DNA from: Hymenopellis radicata
Lineage: Eukaryota > Basidiomycota > Agaricomycetes > Agaricales > Physalacriaceae
NCBI GenBank assembly: GCA_015501595.1
Contig: JADNRX010000214.1
Location: forward strand, 1 to 64,000
Reading direction: 5' to 3'
DNA length: 64,000 bases
The notes beneath the pieces were generated by a model, which saw only the letters and a program-made list of their open reading frames with translations, searched no databases and had not been told where the DNA came from. The position numbers and the translations under genes were made by a program. Positions 1 through 12,037 of this stretch are shown piece after piece. How positions within the stretch are numbered: the first letter of the stretch is position 1; each line of letters starts with the position of its first letter.

Positions 1-529
1 TCCCCGCATTTTTAAGGGCTTCCGGTTCCGGAATCGGCAGGAACCGGTATGCAGCTTGTGATAAAGAGCAACATAGCATCAGCATCGTTTACTAGGACTG
101 CACAAGACGACACCGAAAGCAGTACGGAACTCGCGTTTGAAGCGGCAATAACGCGCAGATATTGACGACGTGAAAAGAACACTGATAACATGTCTTACTC
201 GGCGCTTGGTCTCACAGTCCTCACTCGATGCCCTGCTCGAATTAGAACGACGTCCCGGCTCGGCAAGCTACAGAGTATTTCACTCGCTATATACCCCATG
301 GTCCACCTATCTCCCCAACATTCCACTCCTGTCATAGCAAAGCCGAAGCCGACTTGTTGGACACGTTCTTGATCACAAAGTCAATGTCAGAAAAGCTACT
401 ATTGTCTACAGAGTGTAATTATCAGTCGATGATTGTATATAACACAAAGTGAAACCATGAAAACGAGCAGAATGTAATGGATACACATATAAATCAGGTC
501 TGTCGACCAAAGCACACGTATAGCATATC
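1..529. other. Left flank, no gene supported
   Basis: No reading frame in this stretch splices into a recognisable protein. It lies downstream of the minus-strand carrier gene that ends at 530, so part of it is probably its 3' untranslated region. Nothing repeated or structured stands out. Confidence 0.5.
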
Positions 530-1757
530 TTAGGACGTCCGTGAAGATAAATGTCTCATCAGTAACTCATACCTACAACGATAGATCAGTTCAGGCAAAT
601 CGCAGCAATAGAGAAACGTACGTGAGCATGGTAACAGCACTATTGGGCACGGTGCGAATAAGATTAACAGACAATCCCTTGTACAGGCCGGTCCACCCCT
701 CTTTCCGTATTAACTTCTTAGTGGTGTATATTATACCGCCTCTATATGTCTTGAGCATCCCGTCTGACGAGTAATCGTCGGCGATAGGGCGTCGCTGTGT
801 CTGTAGACGCGTGCGCACGACCTCGTGCGGGTATGTCGCGATGGATGCAGTCATTTTGGCCACTGCTGAGCAAAGGAGAATGACTCTGCTTGACAGCGGT
901 TCTTCACGACCGTCCTCTTGAAGCTACTATCAGAAATGCATATCAACATTATTAGAAAACACTCACGAGCCCATATCTTAAGCTGTTCATAGAGTGGGAA
1001 CTGGACGGCGACATGCGCGATCCCAAGCAGGCTAGGTAGGAGTCCGCGATAGAACGCAGGCAAGCCTTCCGTACGATAAATGGTGAGAGCAGCATCAACT
1101 GTATGTTTGTATCGAACTTCCTCTCGGGATTGGGTCTGGTCGATGAGCTAATCGCAACAGCTTACTTACGGACGTGACGTACCATAAACCGCGTTTTGAT
1201 GACCCAGAGGGGATTGGTGCAGATGGTACTAGCGGCGCCGGCGGACATGGCTGACAGAATATGCAGCGACCACGGATGTTCGCGCATGACGGGCTGGTAT
1301 CCCTTTGGCTGAGCAGCAGGGTACAACCGGTCCTCCTGTATCGTTGCCAACGCGCCTAGCGGGGCCTCCCCAAACGCAGTCTTAATCCCATCGTACACCG
1401 CAAAGTAAATTGCCCACGTCGGGAGGTACCCCAGGATCGTCGGGCCCAGACCGCGATAAAAGCCGCGCACACCATCGTGCAGCCATACCGACCTAACCGT
1501 CGCTGTTCGCCCGTCAATTCTGCGCCCCAGCTCCAGGCGATGCCGAACGCACCATAGATGCCGTGGTACCCCAGCTGCCCCGGGACTGCTCTCTGCGCCT
1601 GCAGCTTGGTCTTGATAACGTCGAGCGGGCAGGTGGCCACGCTGGCTACAAGGCCGCCCCCGGCGCCGGCTGGAGCGAGTCAGACGATGACTGGATTTTG
1701 CGCAAGGCGCTTACCGATCATGCTATGTGCGGTCCATTTTGGCTGGCCTGACGACAT
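530..1757 (-). CDS. YIA6: Mitochondrial NAD+ carrier (SLC25 family, YIA6-like)
   Basis: This is a six-helix mitochondrial carrier of the inner membrane. Three carrier signatures are seen in order: PLDVIKTK, NPLWVIKTR and YPHEVVRTR. The second and third forms, with neighbours such as GYLPTWAIYFAVYD and SLLGIAHVAVQFPLYE, match the yeast NAD+ carriers Yia6/Yea6 better than the pyrimidine or folate branches, although FAD/folate transport cannot be excluded. The start chosen is the ATG at 1757, reading MSSGQPKWTAHSMI before a first intron. Further introns split the gene, including one that must end at about 1152 to give FMTQSREEVRYKH. A short last exon (YELLMRHLSSRTS) ends with TAA at 530-532. No break was found once these introns are removed. 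Family membership is certain; the exact substrate is inferred. Confidence 0.85.
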
Positions 1758-2529
1758 ATCTCAGCCCCGCAGATGCGCGGGGTCCGTGCGGCGGGTTATC
1801 GACCAGGCGTCGTGAATTTCGTGGTCGGGGATGGCAGAATCCAAGTCGGGCAACTGCAATGCCAATAGGCAGTACTCGGAGCAGGCCGGCTCTCCTGGAT
1901 TTTGGTCACGCGCACAAAACTTGAACTTGGACTCCGGAAGACTCCGTTCTGAGACTGTAACTCGAAGCGCTTTACATAGCTTGCTAGTCATATGGAACTC
2001 TCGTACTCCTTACCTGTTCCTTGAAGACTACGAATGGCGCCTAGGAGAGGCCGGCAACCCGCCGAACCTCTTTATCGAGCAACGTAATAGTAGCGCTAAA
2101 CTGCGAGCCTCCGAGCCTTTGGGTGGCTTGCAGGGAACTCTAAGCATCCATGGTCGGCATCTCCACCACACCTTTCCCGACCGCCTGGCCTTCCGCACAC
2201 GTCCGCATCATAATTACCGCCACTCTTCGCGGCGAACCATGTATTCCTTAATTTTTTCTGGTACAAGCTTGACTTGATATCTACTTGACGCTGTTCAAAC
2301 CAGGCATTGTTCACGTACTTCCGCCTAAGCTCAGAGTCAATCTATCGGGATGCAATCAAATGATATTGAACGCCACAGTACCTGTGCTTAAAGTCTTGTG
2401 AGCAATCTTCTTTTACGAACGGCTGTCTGGGCGGCCCGGCGGGAATATGCTGAACAAGGCACGTACTGGTAGTTGACTTGTAAAGGTACGGGCTTCTCAC
2501 CTTTGCTTCTCTCTTGACAGCGTACCGTC
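1758..2529. other. Intergenic, no gene supported
   Basis: This stretch lies upstream of the carrier gene and before a doubtful plus-strand locus. Open frames exist but none has conserved features or splices convincingly. It probably holds the carrier promoter near its left end. Confidence 0.45.
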
Positions 2530-3469
2530 ATGTCGAGTAAGACAACTCCCCCTCGACTCGAGAGCTTTTGTGAGGATTTAGATTGCGTGCAATACGTCTC
2601 TGACTACATTTGATTAGGCCGATCCACCAGCGACGCTCTCCTCCCCGAGCCAAATACCTTCGGCGCATATCGGACAGCTTTCTCCCATCTTTATCTTCTG
2701 CGGATTCCTCCCCTGTCGAATGTCGAGAAGCCACGTTGAGGGAAGGGGGACTGCTCTCACCATCCAGAGCCTTGGCCTGGCCACTCCCATCTCCAAAATT
2801 TCCCTCCGAACCCGTATATTTTTCAGATCAGCCGCTTTACGACGCCGACGCTGCGAAACTTCGTCGGGAAATTGCCCTTTGTGAACGAGGATTATTATCG
2901 CTGTCTGGAGCGCGCTCTATCAGCATCCTCAGCGCCCGACTCTCGCTGGTCTTCCAATCCAAGCCATCGAGATGAGGAGTACCTCGAGCAGGACTTGCTT
3001 CCTTCACACGACAAACAAAGCTGGAAGCGACGACTTTGGAGGATGGGATTCAGAGTTTGGGGACGCATGTCGAGCATGTCAAGACTGGGCGAGTGACGTG
3101 TCGAAAGCAGACCCAGACCAGGTTACTGCCTCCTCCGCCCCAGCACCATGGACGGCCGTTCTCCAGTATGGAAGTCGATGTGACTCCACTTACTGCATCT
3201 CCCATTCCACGCCATCGACAGCGTACCACACCCGCATCTCCGTCAGATGGCCTTTGTGGGTTCCCGCTCCCATTTGTCGCTTCGGTTCCTGCTGTCAAGG
3301 AGCCCGACACCTTTCTGACGCGCAGTCCATCGTCCCCGGCGAGCTCCTTCATCTGCGGCAGCCTCTCGACCTGAAAGTGTTCACTCCGAAGAGGATGGCG
3401 GCCAAATTGCAGAAAATAGGTGACGATGAGAGTTGGCTGAGGCTGACGAGGTTGGCGTTTATGATGTGA
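2530..3469 (+). CDS. Doubtful orphan gene or gene relic
   Basis: I do not recognise this locus. An ATG at 2530 opens MSSKTTPPRLESF, then a plausible intron (GTGAGG to TTAG, ending 2617) leads into several overlapping open frames. One stretch after a possible acceptor at 2826 reads ISRFTTPTLRNFVGKLPF and continues with a tryptophan- and arginine-rich segment. Another frame continues open to 3469. No single spliced model keeps one frame throughout, so this may be a short species-specific gene, a decayed gene, or a gene with a sequencing indel. No domain is visible. The boundaries are only where open frames cluster. Confidence 0.22.
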
Positions 3470-4340
3470 TGTGATGTACCTCGTCATCGTGCCGAAGCGT
3501 GTTGAAGTCTTGAAGCTTGAAGCGTGTGGCGCGACCAATCCTTGACAAGTATTCGGATTCACGGACCGCCAGATATCATGATCCTCCCCATTCGATGTGG
3601 TCGCCTCGCCCTTATGTCTGGAGCGCAGACGGCTATCATAGCCTTCACGTCGACTTCATCGCTGCGTTGTCTTTCAGCCGCTGGATAAACTGTGCTCAAC
3701 GAGAAAAACAGTCTATCCTAATTCTGTACCAATTGGCTTGTGTTCCTCTGCTGAAGAGCCTGTGCTCTTGCCGCAGCAGTTCTCCCAACGGCGAAAACAT
3801 GAACACGTTACTGGATCTAGAGATGGCGCATGGCTCAAAGTCATTACGACCGTGTTATTGATGCACTCTTGACTGAGGTATCTACGAGCTGCGAGGCTTG
3901 CATTAGTCCGCCCGCATGGCATTCATGAGGTCCTTAGATCCTATACTTAGGTATCGGCGTGTCGTCTTTAGCCATGCTAGGACTGCGCCCACGTTCGCTC
4001 CTCATTGCGTCCTGTCACACCTGACAGCTTTGTCTTCTCTTTGCTCGCCTCACCTACAGTAATAGCGCAAAACATTGTCAGCGGCTCGTTGTATCCGCCA
4101 CCTCGATGAAGGTGTAACGCGAATGTCTCATCTTCAACGTGACCGGGCGTTCATGCGCCAAAACGGGACGCCACAGCTTGCGTCGGCTGTACTGCGCACT
4201 GGACGCACGAACACTTTGCCTCGCGAAGTGAACACATCACCTTGAAATCAGTCAAACTTTCATGTTTATGTGTTCTCGACCCCTCAGTCGGTCCAATTTT
4301 CATCTGTGCGGCCCACCTTCTCTCGTCATCGGGGAGCTGC
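3470..4340. other. Intergenic, upstream of secreted repeat protein
   Basis: No coding frame is supported in this 870 bp. Its right end holds the promoter of the Lys/Asp/Glu-rich secreted protein. Confidence 0.5.
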
Positions 4341-4352
4341 CGTTTCTCTCAG

Positions 4353-4360
4353 TATATAAA
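4353..4360 (+). promoter_or_regulatory. TATA box of secreted repeat protein
   Basis: TATATAAA sits about 80 bp before the signal-peptide coding sequence. A pyrimidine-rich CTCACTCCTCC leader follows about 30 bp downstream, as expected of a strongly expressed fungal gene. Confidence 0.6.
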
Positions 4361-4432
4361 TGCTGAAATTTTAGTCTGGTCGACATCCTTCTCACTCCTC
4401 CAACAACTTATCGGCATCCCTTCTCTGCAGAC

Positions 4433-5095
4433 TTGTTGGTCAACGTCCTCTCCGTGTTAGCTCTCTCCGCGATCACTCTCGCAGGCCCGGTCGTACGGGC
4501 GCCACTTGACCAAGGCATCAAAGTGCGCGCTGTTGCCAGAGGAGACTATGATTACAAGGACTTCAAGGAGAAGGACTTTAAGGAGAAGGAGTTCAAGGAC
4601 AAAGACAAGGATTGCGAGGAGAAGGACGATAAGGATAAGGACTTTAAAGACAAAGACAATGCGACTTGGAATGCGACTTGGGTGGTATGCATATAACCTT
4701 GCGCTTAACGTGTTTCCGCTAACGTCTGCGTATTAGGAGAAGGATTCAAGGAGAAGGAGTTTAAGGAGAAGGAGTTCAAGGATAAGGACGACAAAGACAA
4801 GGATTGCGAGGAGAAGGACAACGAGAAGGATAAGCAAGACAAGGATAAGCGCGATGATAAGCAGGCCGGGAAGGATGGGAAGGACAAGGACGACGAGAAG
4901 GAGGATTGCGATGACGGGAAGGAGAAGGATAAGCAGGAGGAGAAGGATAAACATGACCAGAAGGAGGACTGCGATGACGAGATGGAGAAGGACGACGAGA
5001 AGGAGAAGGACAAGCGCGACGGGAAGGGTAAGCACCACGGGAAGGATAAGCACCACGGGAAGGACAAGCACCACGGGAAGGACAAGCACCACTAG
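4433..5095 (+). CDS. Secreted Lys/Asp/Glu-rich repeat protein, start and phase defective
   Basis: The first exon encodes a secretion signal (NVLSVLALSAITLAGPVV) followed by KDFKEKDFKEKEFKDKDK-type repeats. The second exon, after an intron at about 4685-4736, continues the same charged repeats and ends with GKDKHH repeats and TAG at 5093-5095. The product would be an extremely hydrophilic, mostly disordered extracellular or wall protein; the His pairs suggest possible metal binding, which is inference. Two things are odd. The frame begins at TTG, with no in-frame ATG upstream in the leader or inside exon 1. The visible GT donors also leave phase 0 while exon 2 needs one carried base. One extra G in the GGG run at 4680-4682 would restore phase. 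Either the locus is decaying or the consensus has errors; no family is recognised. Confidence 0.5.
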
Positions 5096-5815
5096 TCATC
5101 ATGCTTGTAACTTATGTATATGTACTACGGACTACTTCGGCAGCAGTAGCGAAGTCGCATAGTACAACGGTCTTAAGAGCCGCTACTACGCCTCTCCCTG
5201 TAGAGCGATTCTGGGAACCTGTCAGATGATAGGGTTGTTTTTACACGACGTAACATCGATTACATGATCGTTGATGATGTGAGCACCTTACCAAGTTACC
5301 ACTACTTAGCTTGTTCAACTACGCTGAATGTAAGTCGCCTCACTTCACTTTTGATTCTTCTAATGAACAGTGTCAGACGCACCCTGAAGATGACCTTTGA
5401 ATCGCGAACACGCTTTTTACACTCGGTCGGACAAATGGACTTCGCACTGATGTCTCTCTCCAGGTTCTTTTCTGGCTGGTATTCCACTTGTAGGCGTCCA
5501 ACGCACCTTCGGAATTCCCATATCGGTATGTCCTACCAACGACATCAAACAATCTCGACCCTCGAACAAAGGACCACCACAAGTCTTACCAAAGTGGGCA
5601 ATAAACACAATTGCTTTAGCCACTCGACAAATCCGCGCCAAACACTAGACTTATGCGGGAAGAATCCAAACCAATTGATCTATCGAGCACTGAGATTTGA
5701 CCCATATAAAAAGGCAGACGGGCAGCCATGATTCAATCCCCAGCTCCCCGCGCCTTTGACCGCCTATCGAATCGCTTCTACCGCCTCCCGCCCTCCTCGC
5801 TTGTTGCTATAGACG
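5096..5815. other. Intergenic, promoter and leader of zinc-finger gene
   Basis: Open frames here lack any conserved content. The right part holds a TATA box and the untranslated leader of the C2H2 gene. Confidence 0.5.
5705..5712 (+). promoter_or_regulatory. TATA box of zinc-finger gene
   Basis: TATAAAAA lies 104 bp before the chosen start at 5816. Its closeness to the earlier ATG at 5728 argues that 5728 falls at or before the transcription start, which supports the later start. Confidence 0.55.
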
Positions 5816-6823
5816 ATGTTTGTAAGTGTCGCCTTTCCCTATTTTGGGTTCCATTGTCTTTAGTCGGGGTCGCTGACATAACGCTTTCTTTCTTTTGTGT
5901 TCTTAGACCTGCTCCTCATGCCCTCGAACCTTCGCTCGCCAGCGCGATGTTACGCGCCACCAGGAGATTCATGATGAGACTACCAGAAAGTATGCCCATT
6001 TCTGAATCTGGATGTTTATCGCTAATCACCGGTCTTACTAGTCGTTTTGTCTGCCCGTATGAAGGATGTACTGTGTCTAGCCGCCAGTCAGCAAACTTGA
6101 CAGCCCATATTCAAGCAAAGTGAGTAGTCCAACAATATTTAACTGAGTATTCAACTGACGGCTTGCAGACATAAGAAGACTACTTGGCCATGCGAACACT
6201 GCCCACTCGTGTTATCGAGCCAGTCGTCGCGAATCCGCCATCGCCAACGCAAGCATGGCTACGAGAAACGTGAACGCGCTTCTGCATCATCTACTTCCAA
6301 GATCATCAAGAACCGTTCCTCTTCAACTTCATCGTCATCGTCCTCGTATTCCACCTCCTCGACGCGTTCGGTGTCATCCTCCAGTTCTAGTGAAGCATCG
6401 GTCGCTGGTCACGTCACTTCCCAGCACGACAAACTCAAGAAGATCTCTTCGCGCATCGAGCATTTCATGGAGGAGTTTAGCGATATCGCTGTGAAACATC
6501 TTGGCCCAGCCATGGGTACTCTTGTTGGGGAACCCGACGAGCGAGTAGATATGGGTACCCAGTTCCAGTTCGATTGGGCGTCGTGGGTCGCCACTTCCAT
6601 GCCTGAGTTGTCCAGCTCTCCGGATATCCCCAACTTCAACTTTGACGAGGAATTGCAGCGTGTCTACGCTGGATTACCGCCGCGTCCTACATACTCGCCA
6701 CCTCCGACACCACACTGTGGCTTGTACCTTGCTCCTCCATCTCCTGCATCCTCATCCGCATACTTGGGTGACCTCACTGCGAGTTCATCTCGGCGGGACG
6801 CGACTAATCTTCTGTCGGTTTGA
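5816..6823 (+). CDS. C2H2 zinc-finger protein, probable transcription factor
   Basis: Four exons are seen. Exon 1 is only ATG TTT (5816-5821), followed by GTAAGT. Exon 2 starts at 5907, exon 3 at 6042 and exon 4 at 6169. The start was chosen because only this ATG is in phase with the first finger. Three consecutive fingers follow: CSSC...HQEIH, CPYEGC...HIQAKH and CEHC...HRQRKH. After them comes a Ser-rich low-complexity segment (residues about 95-135), an acidic or Pro-rich tail and a stop at 6823. The fingers predict nuclear DNA binding, and the Ser/Pro tail resembles an activation or regulatory region. No target or orthologue is recognised. Confidence 0.8.
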
Positions 6824-7322
6824 TTCGGCGTTATCGTTGAATGTTTTGAACGGTTATCTTATTTCGAGGACCTCATTTTTATAGAATGGACGAGCCTCAT
6901 GGGACATTTCGTATAAGTTACACATTGAATTACGGTTTTCTGTCTGTACCGATCTGTAGTTGTACATTGTTGAAACTGGCATTATCGAGTCTTGTAAATT
7001 TCCGAGACAGGTTCCTCACATACGACTTCTTCACGCCGTCAGCGCCACATCCTCAGGATGCTGCGCTCTAGTAGCGCGCGACATGGCACCCATTCATCGC
7101 TACGTCTTCTTAGAGCGAATGCCCAGTGTCGTAGGAATGACACGAATGAAAAGTCATGTTACGGTTTCTACATATAATGTTTACATCTCAAAGCTTGGGT
7201 ATGTTTCACTGAACCACGAACAGTATCTTTGAACGTAGGTGGTGCTGGGTAGCCCTCGTCCTGTGGATGGTGATCCTGATATTAAAGGTCCTGCGACGCG
7301 TACTGTCAATCTCCGTCTGACA
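6824..7322. other. Convergent intergenic region
   Basis: This is shared 3' flank between the zinc-finger gene and the minus-strand DUF6535 gene. No gene or repeat is supported. Confidence 0.5.
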
Positions 7323-10300
7323 CTAATACCTGGGATTCCGCTGGTAAGGGTCGTAAGGCTGCGTCAATGCTCGACTCTGAAGGTCAGGGATTAAGCGCTT
7401 AGACTCCTTCGACCTGTGTGAGAGATTCATCAGTAAACTGTTGTCTTTCGTGTCTAAGAGTAATGGACTGACATGCTCAGTGTTCTCCAAGATTGTATGC
7501 AGTATTTCCAAGCCTGCTTCTAGTTGGTTTCGCATATGTTGGAGAGAAAATTTGTGTGCAGTGCACTCTACCAGGGAATATTTGCGGAATGCCGCTGTGG
7601 TACAGTCCGTACCAAGGTCCGTACAGAGCTTCTGTAGACAGGGTGGCCACGGGAATAGAGGTATCTCTGGGTTTGGTCTTTGGGCCCATGCGAGGATGGC
7701 TTTCATTGCCGTATCACAGTCTCTCCATGACGTATGAGTTGGGCAGATTTTGACCAGAATGCGGAGGGAACTTGAAAAGTCATATGGCCCCTCGTCCGCT
7801 ACCATGATTAGCATGAAACAAAGTGCGAGTTGTTGCGGTTGGTGAAGATATTCGCAGAATTCGCGACGGTTCGAGTTCAATGTCAGATTATCAAGACCCA
7901 TAATATAGCACCCGATAACCCGACTCAGGGCGGTATCCGTGATGTTGTCGCCTATCGCCCATTCCGTGAAGATGATCGCCATCCACCCTTCATCTCTGAA
8001 GATTCTGTATGCCTCCTCGTAACCACGAGATAAAGCACTGCCCATTATGTCTGTGAGCAGCCAGAGGTCTGACGAGTGGTTACGTTCATAACCAGAAGCA
8101 TATTGAATGCAGTTATGGAAACTGGCCCAGGTTTGCAGAAGGAACTCAAGGCTCGGAAAGTGGAATTTGGACATGAAGGAAGACCGATGGTAAAACGAGC
8201 GCAACTTAGATACACACAAGAGAAGGAGATTGCTGTCGTTGTGGGATTCTACAAGAATAGATGAGGAGGAGACATCCCGAAGCTCTTGTACAACACTGCA
8301 CAAAAAGTCGATATCCACTGTCCAATGGGCCGCATTCGGTGTCACATGGGGATCTGTGATGAGCCCCACAACGAAAGCAAGGAGCTTAAGGTGTGCTATT
8401 GTGAAGTGGTCCATATTATCCCGGTGGCGCAGAACATGAGAAAGGGCCAGTTTCCCAGTGGATATCAATGTTCTGTGGTATGAAGAGATAGACCCGACTG
8501 GTACGCTGTCATAGGGCGCCAGGAGGGGCCATTTGAGAATTCTGTCCCAAATTCTCGGTTGAAGACGAGTCCAGATGACTTGCGTACCCGTCATCAACGA
8601 CGCACTGGGGCTAGTGGCGGGCGGGGGACCGATGACTATGGATAAGACTTGAGCCAACGAACATTCATCAGTTTCTGGGTAATGCGATGAGTCAAGCATA
8701 AAATCGACTATTTCTTCCCAAATGAGCGGATGCATGAGCACCTCGGAGTGGCTGCTGAAGAAACCATGGTAATCAAAGAACGGCCCTGGGCCATAGGCGA
8801 TCCATGCAGCAGCTCTGATATGTGGACCCAAATCACAGGATTCATCAATGAGGATGCTTTGCAATGTAGGCCTCCGTTCAATGTTGACCTGTGGAAGGAA
8901 CAAATAAGAGCGACAGAAGCGCTCCACTACCCATGGTTGGCCATGAAAGTCTAGACTTGATAATGCTTCTCGCACCAGTTGACGCATGTTTGTACCACTC
9001 CATTTTGTCACAGCATAAGAGCGCGATTCAGCAGGAAGTCCACTGATGCCCTGTAAGACAACAAAATGGACAATGGGGTTTGATGACATATGATACAACC
9101 AGTCGAGAGCATCGACGGAGAGAGTATAATGCGCGTCCTGGACTGCGGCAGACTCTAGTTGGGTCAACGACTTGGACAGGTACTGCAACACCTCCGAAGC
9201 CGCGGACAAGGATCGATCCGAATCCCTGAGAGACTGTTGTTCTGATGAAATAGCTAGCTCGCGGATGCTACGACACGCTACGAAACAAGTATGGACAGTT
9301 TTCCGCCAGAGTTGTCGCATAGACTGAATACCAAACCGGACAACTTGACAAATGTGATGAATGAAGTCGGTCAGCGGTGTCTGGTAGGGACATTGTGGAA
9401 AGACAATTGGGATTGTATTGCTGACAAGATAGAGCACACAGACAAGGACCGTGAGTGTGCCAACAGTCCACGCGAGCGAGACATGTAATGGGATGAAGAA
9501 AAGGGTGAGGCCGGCAAAGAAGAGCATGAGGGAGATGTGCATAATGATGGGGAGCATTCCAATGATGATACGGATGCGCCATTTCTCAAGACCCATGAAA
9601 CGAAACTGGCGGATGTGGCTGCGAAGTCCCGGCGTACCAGAGGGAAAGGTCATGTACCGGTGCAACCATTGCTTCACCAGGACGGCGGCGAGAGCAACGA
9701 CGAGGCTGGTGACGAGACTGACGACCCACAATCCATTAATCCAAACGTCGATCGCATCCGGGTCGAATTTCTCGGTGGGGTTTATGGAAGGAGTCGTGAC
9801 GTTCACTGTCGCACCATCGACCATGGCGAGCTGAATGATGACAAGATCATGAAGGAGGAGAGCGGACATTTCCGAAAAGTCTGCTTGAAGATTCTGCGAA
9901 ACCTGTACGAGGAACGATGTGACAACAGCAGAGAAGAGACCGGCCTAGTAAGTCTACTCAGTAACAATGCTCAACGACAAGCTTGAATACCTACGAATAC
10001 GAGCATTACATCCAAGCCGTCGCGGGATTGGCCAACCAGATTCTCGTCGAAGGCGGCGGCTTCTTCAACATACACACGGTACGCTCTTGCATTGGGCGCG
10101 GTTTCCTGGCCGTAAGGATCCTCCGGAAATCGCGCCACGTAGTCGTCATTGAAGACAGGCTGCGAAAAGCCCTGCCTTCTGGCATCCTGCGCGAGCCCAA
10201 AGAACGTCTTCGTGGGCCGTGTGTGTTGAGGTACAGATGCAGGACTCGGCTGGGTGTTTTCCGCCTGCATTGGCACGTCCTCCGTAGCCGCGAAGCCGGG

Positions 10301-10357
10301 AGCAGACCCACCCGCAGGCATTGTTTTCTCGTCGTTGGATACTTCGTGGATTGACAT
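7323..10357 (-). CDS. DUF6535 domain membrane protein
   Basis: Two exons (10357-9995 and 9944-7323) join in phase 0 to give about 994 residues. The N-terminus is polar, then comes the DUF6535 core typical of Agaricomycetes: AAAFDENLVGQSRDGLDVML, AGLFSAVVTSFLVQ and MSALLLHDLVII, followed by three further hydrophobic segments (ALAAVLVKQWL, IIIGMLPIIMHISLMLFFAG, TVGTLTVLVCVLYLV). The remaining roughly 650 residues are a helical cytosolic or lumenal tail with no recognised domain. DUF6535 proteins form large lineage-specific families in mushrooms and have no established function. The gene is intact and uses one 50-nt intron. Confidence 0.85.
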
Positions 10358-12037
10358 GAGCGTGCTGGTAGTGCGAAAGCAAGGCGTTTAACAGCAGCAG
10401 CAGGGCCGTGCTGTCATTCCGTAATCTTAAATCTGCATCACCGGCAGCTTGACTGAAGCGGGATCAGGTGACTTGTTGAATGCACGTACTATAGACTATA
10501 CTATAGAGTAAGACTGACCGTGAATGCATATGCGGTTTCCCTACTGATCCTTCAAGTACTAAAGGTGGCGAGTGAGCCAATACGCCTTGCTCGTCTAACC
10601 GAACACGGTTTCCGTGAATAGAACGACGGAGGCTGAGCTGGTGAAACGCACATACGAATTTCCGCTGACTTATGATGTTTCGTTTACATACTGCCGATGT
10701 AATACGCTCCGCCTTTCGAGGCTGAGCGCCACATCGACGCCAGCGCTGACAATGGCGACCGCGAGTAAGAAATGTGCCGGACGAGGTGATCCTATGCCCC
10801 GTTTCAACAACCCCATATCGTGTCAAACTTTGCTCGCCTTGGGTCTTGTCACATTCAGTTTGGCCGCCTTTCCGACGTTGAGGATGCAGCCGTGAGATGT
10901 AGTCGACACACAAGCACAGTCCGCCATAGAAATGCAGACATTTTTTTGCGTAGAACAAACAGTTGTTGGGTGGTGGTGTATGAACAAAATGGATGTGCTG
11001 GGGAGAGCGTCGGTTAATGTTAAGCCTTGTATGCTATAAATGAATTGACCATAAATACGATGTTTTGGCTTCGGCGGGCGCAATACCTAAGGACATTGCC
11101 TCGATTCTTCGCCCTCGTTGACCATTCTATTTGAACTTGAGGGATGTTCGCATGTAGCGCTTGTCCTTTAGGAGGAGCGCATTTGAGCCCTGCACGAGTT
11201 AGCTTCCGGAGGTGTATAGCATAGAAAGGCAGACAAACCGGAAATCCTCGAATTTTACGCGCTGTAACGCGCCAAAGCGCTGTGTAAATCTCAAAGATGT
11301 GGTGGCGGGGGACGTCATACACACTAACGTGTCTATTCCCGGAAAAGAGTGTCCTAATCGTCTATGAACGTGAGTAAGTTTAACTGCCTGGGCGACGGAC
11401 TTTCATGGGAGACAGAAATAGTCAGGTACGGCACCAGGTCTTCGGACCGACACGTGGCCCTATCGCACTCGTGACCATTCCGCTATCTCGCCGCGCGTTC
11501 CAATGTGGCGCATAGCGTGGTGTTCGGCCCAAAATGCGCTCGACGTCGATAATAAGACACCCGTGGCAGCCTTCAGGAATATGATCTCATACGTCTAGAT
11601 GATCATTGTCGCGTCGTTGAAGAACAAACAATCAGTCTGACCGCGAAGGATACACCACGTCGTCAGCTCATCGTCAACGACTACGAAGATAAAATCAATG
11701 CCTTGTATGATTCTGTCGAGGCTACCTAAGCCGCTGAGGCGGTGCCGGCTTGAATAGCGACCATCAGGCCTTAGAATGCTATCTAGAGACACTGCGACAC
11801 GCCGCCAGAAATCATTCACAAGACAGCAGAAATGCACTTTTGTATCTATAGCTGTATATTCACAACCACGCCCAATTTATACTGCTCGACGCCGACGTGA
11901 ACACCAAAGAGATGAACTCAACAACTCCAACTTCAAATTCCGGGCTCAAGCTTGCTTGAATACCAACACACAAGATGACTATATATTGATATATATGTAT
12001 ACATTAAGTCCTTCACTGAGCACTCGTTTATAATCTA
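10358..12037. other. 1.7 kb region without a supported gene
   Basis: Several open frames on both strands were examined (for example 10464-10958 minus and 11595-11837 minus). None has recognisable domains or coherent splice neighbours. A short near-palindrome of ACTATAG units lies at about 10488-10508. Decayed coding sequence cannot be excluded. Confidence 0.4.

Noticed and set aside
4705..5102. Antisense frames of Leu/Val/Ser repeats over the charged repeat gene.
   Set aside because: They are complements of the GAGAAGGA repeats; the sense strand has the TATA box, signal peptide and stop.
5728..5815. The earlier ATG at 5728 as start of the zinc-finger protein.
   Set aside because: It is out of phase with the first finger after the GTAAGT intron and lies only about 20 bp after the TATA box.
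10464..10958. A 164-codon minus-strand frame.
   Set aside because: Composition is not gene-like, there is no recognisable domain, and no partner exons were found.
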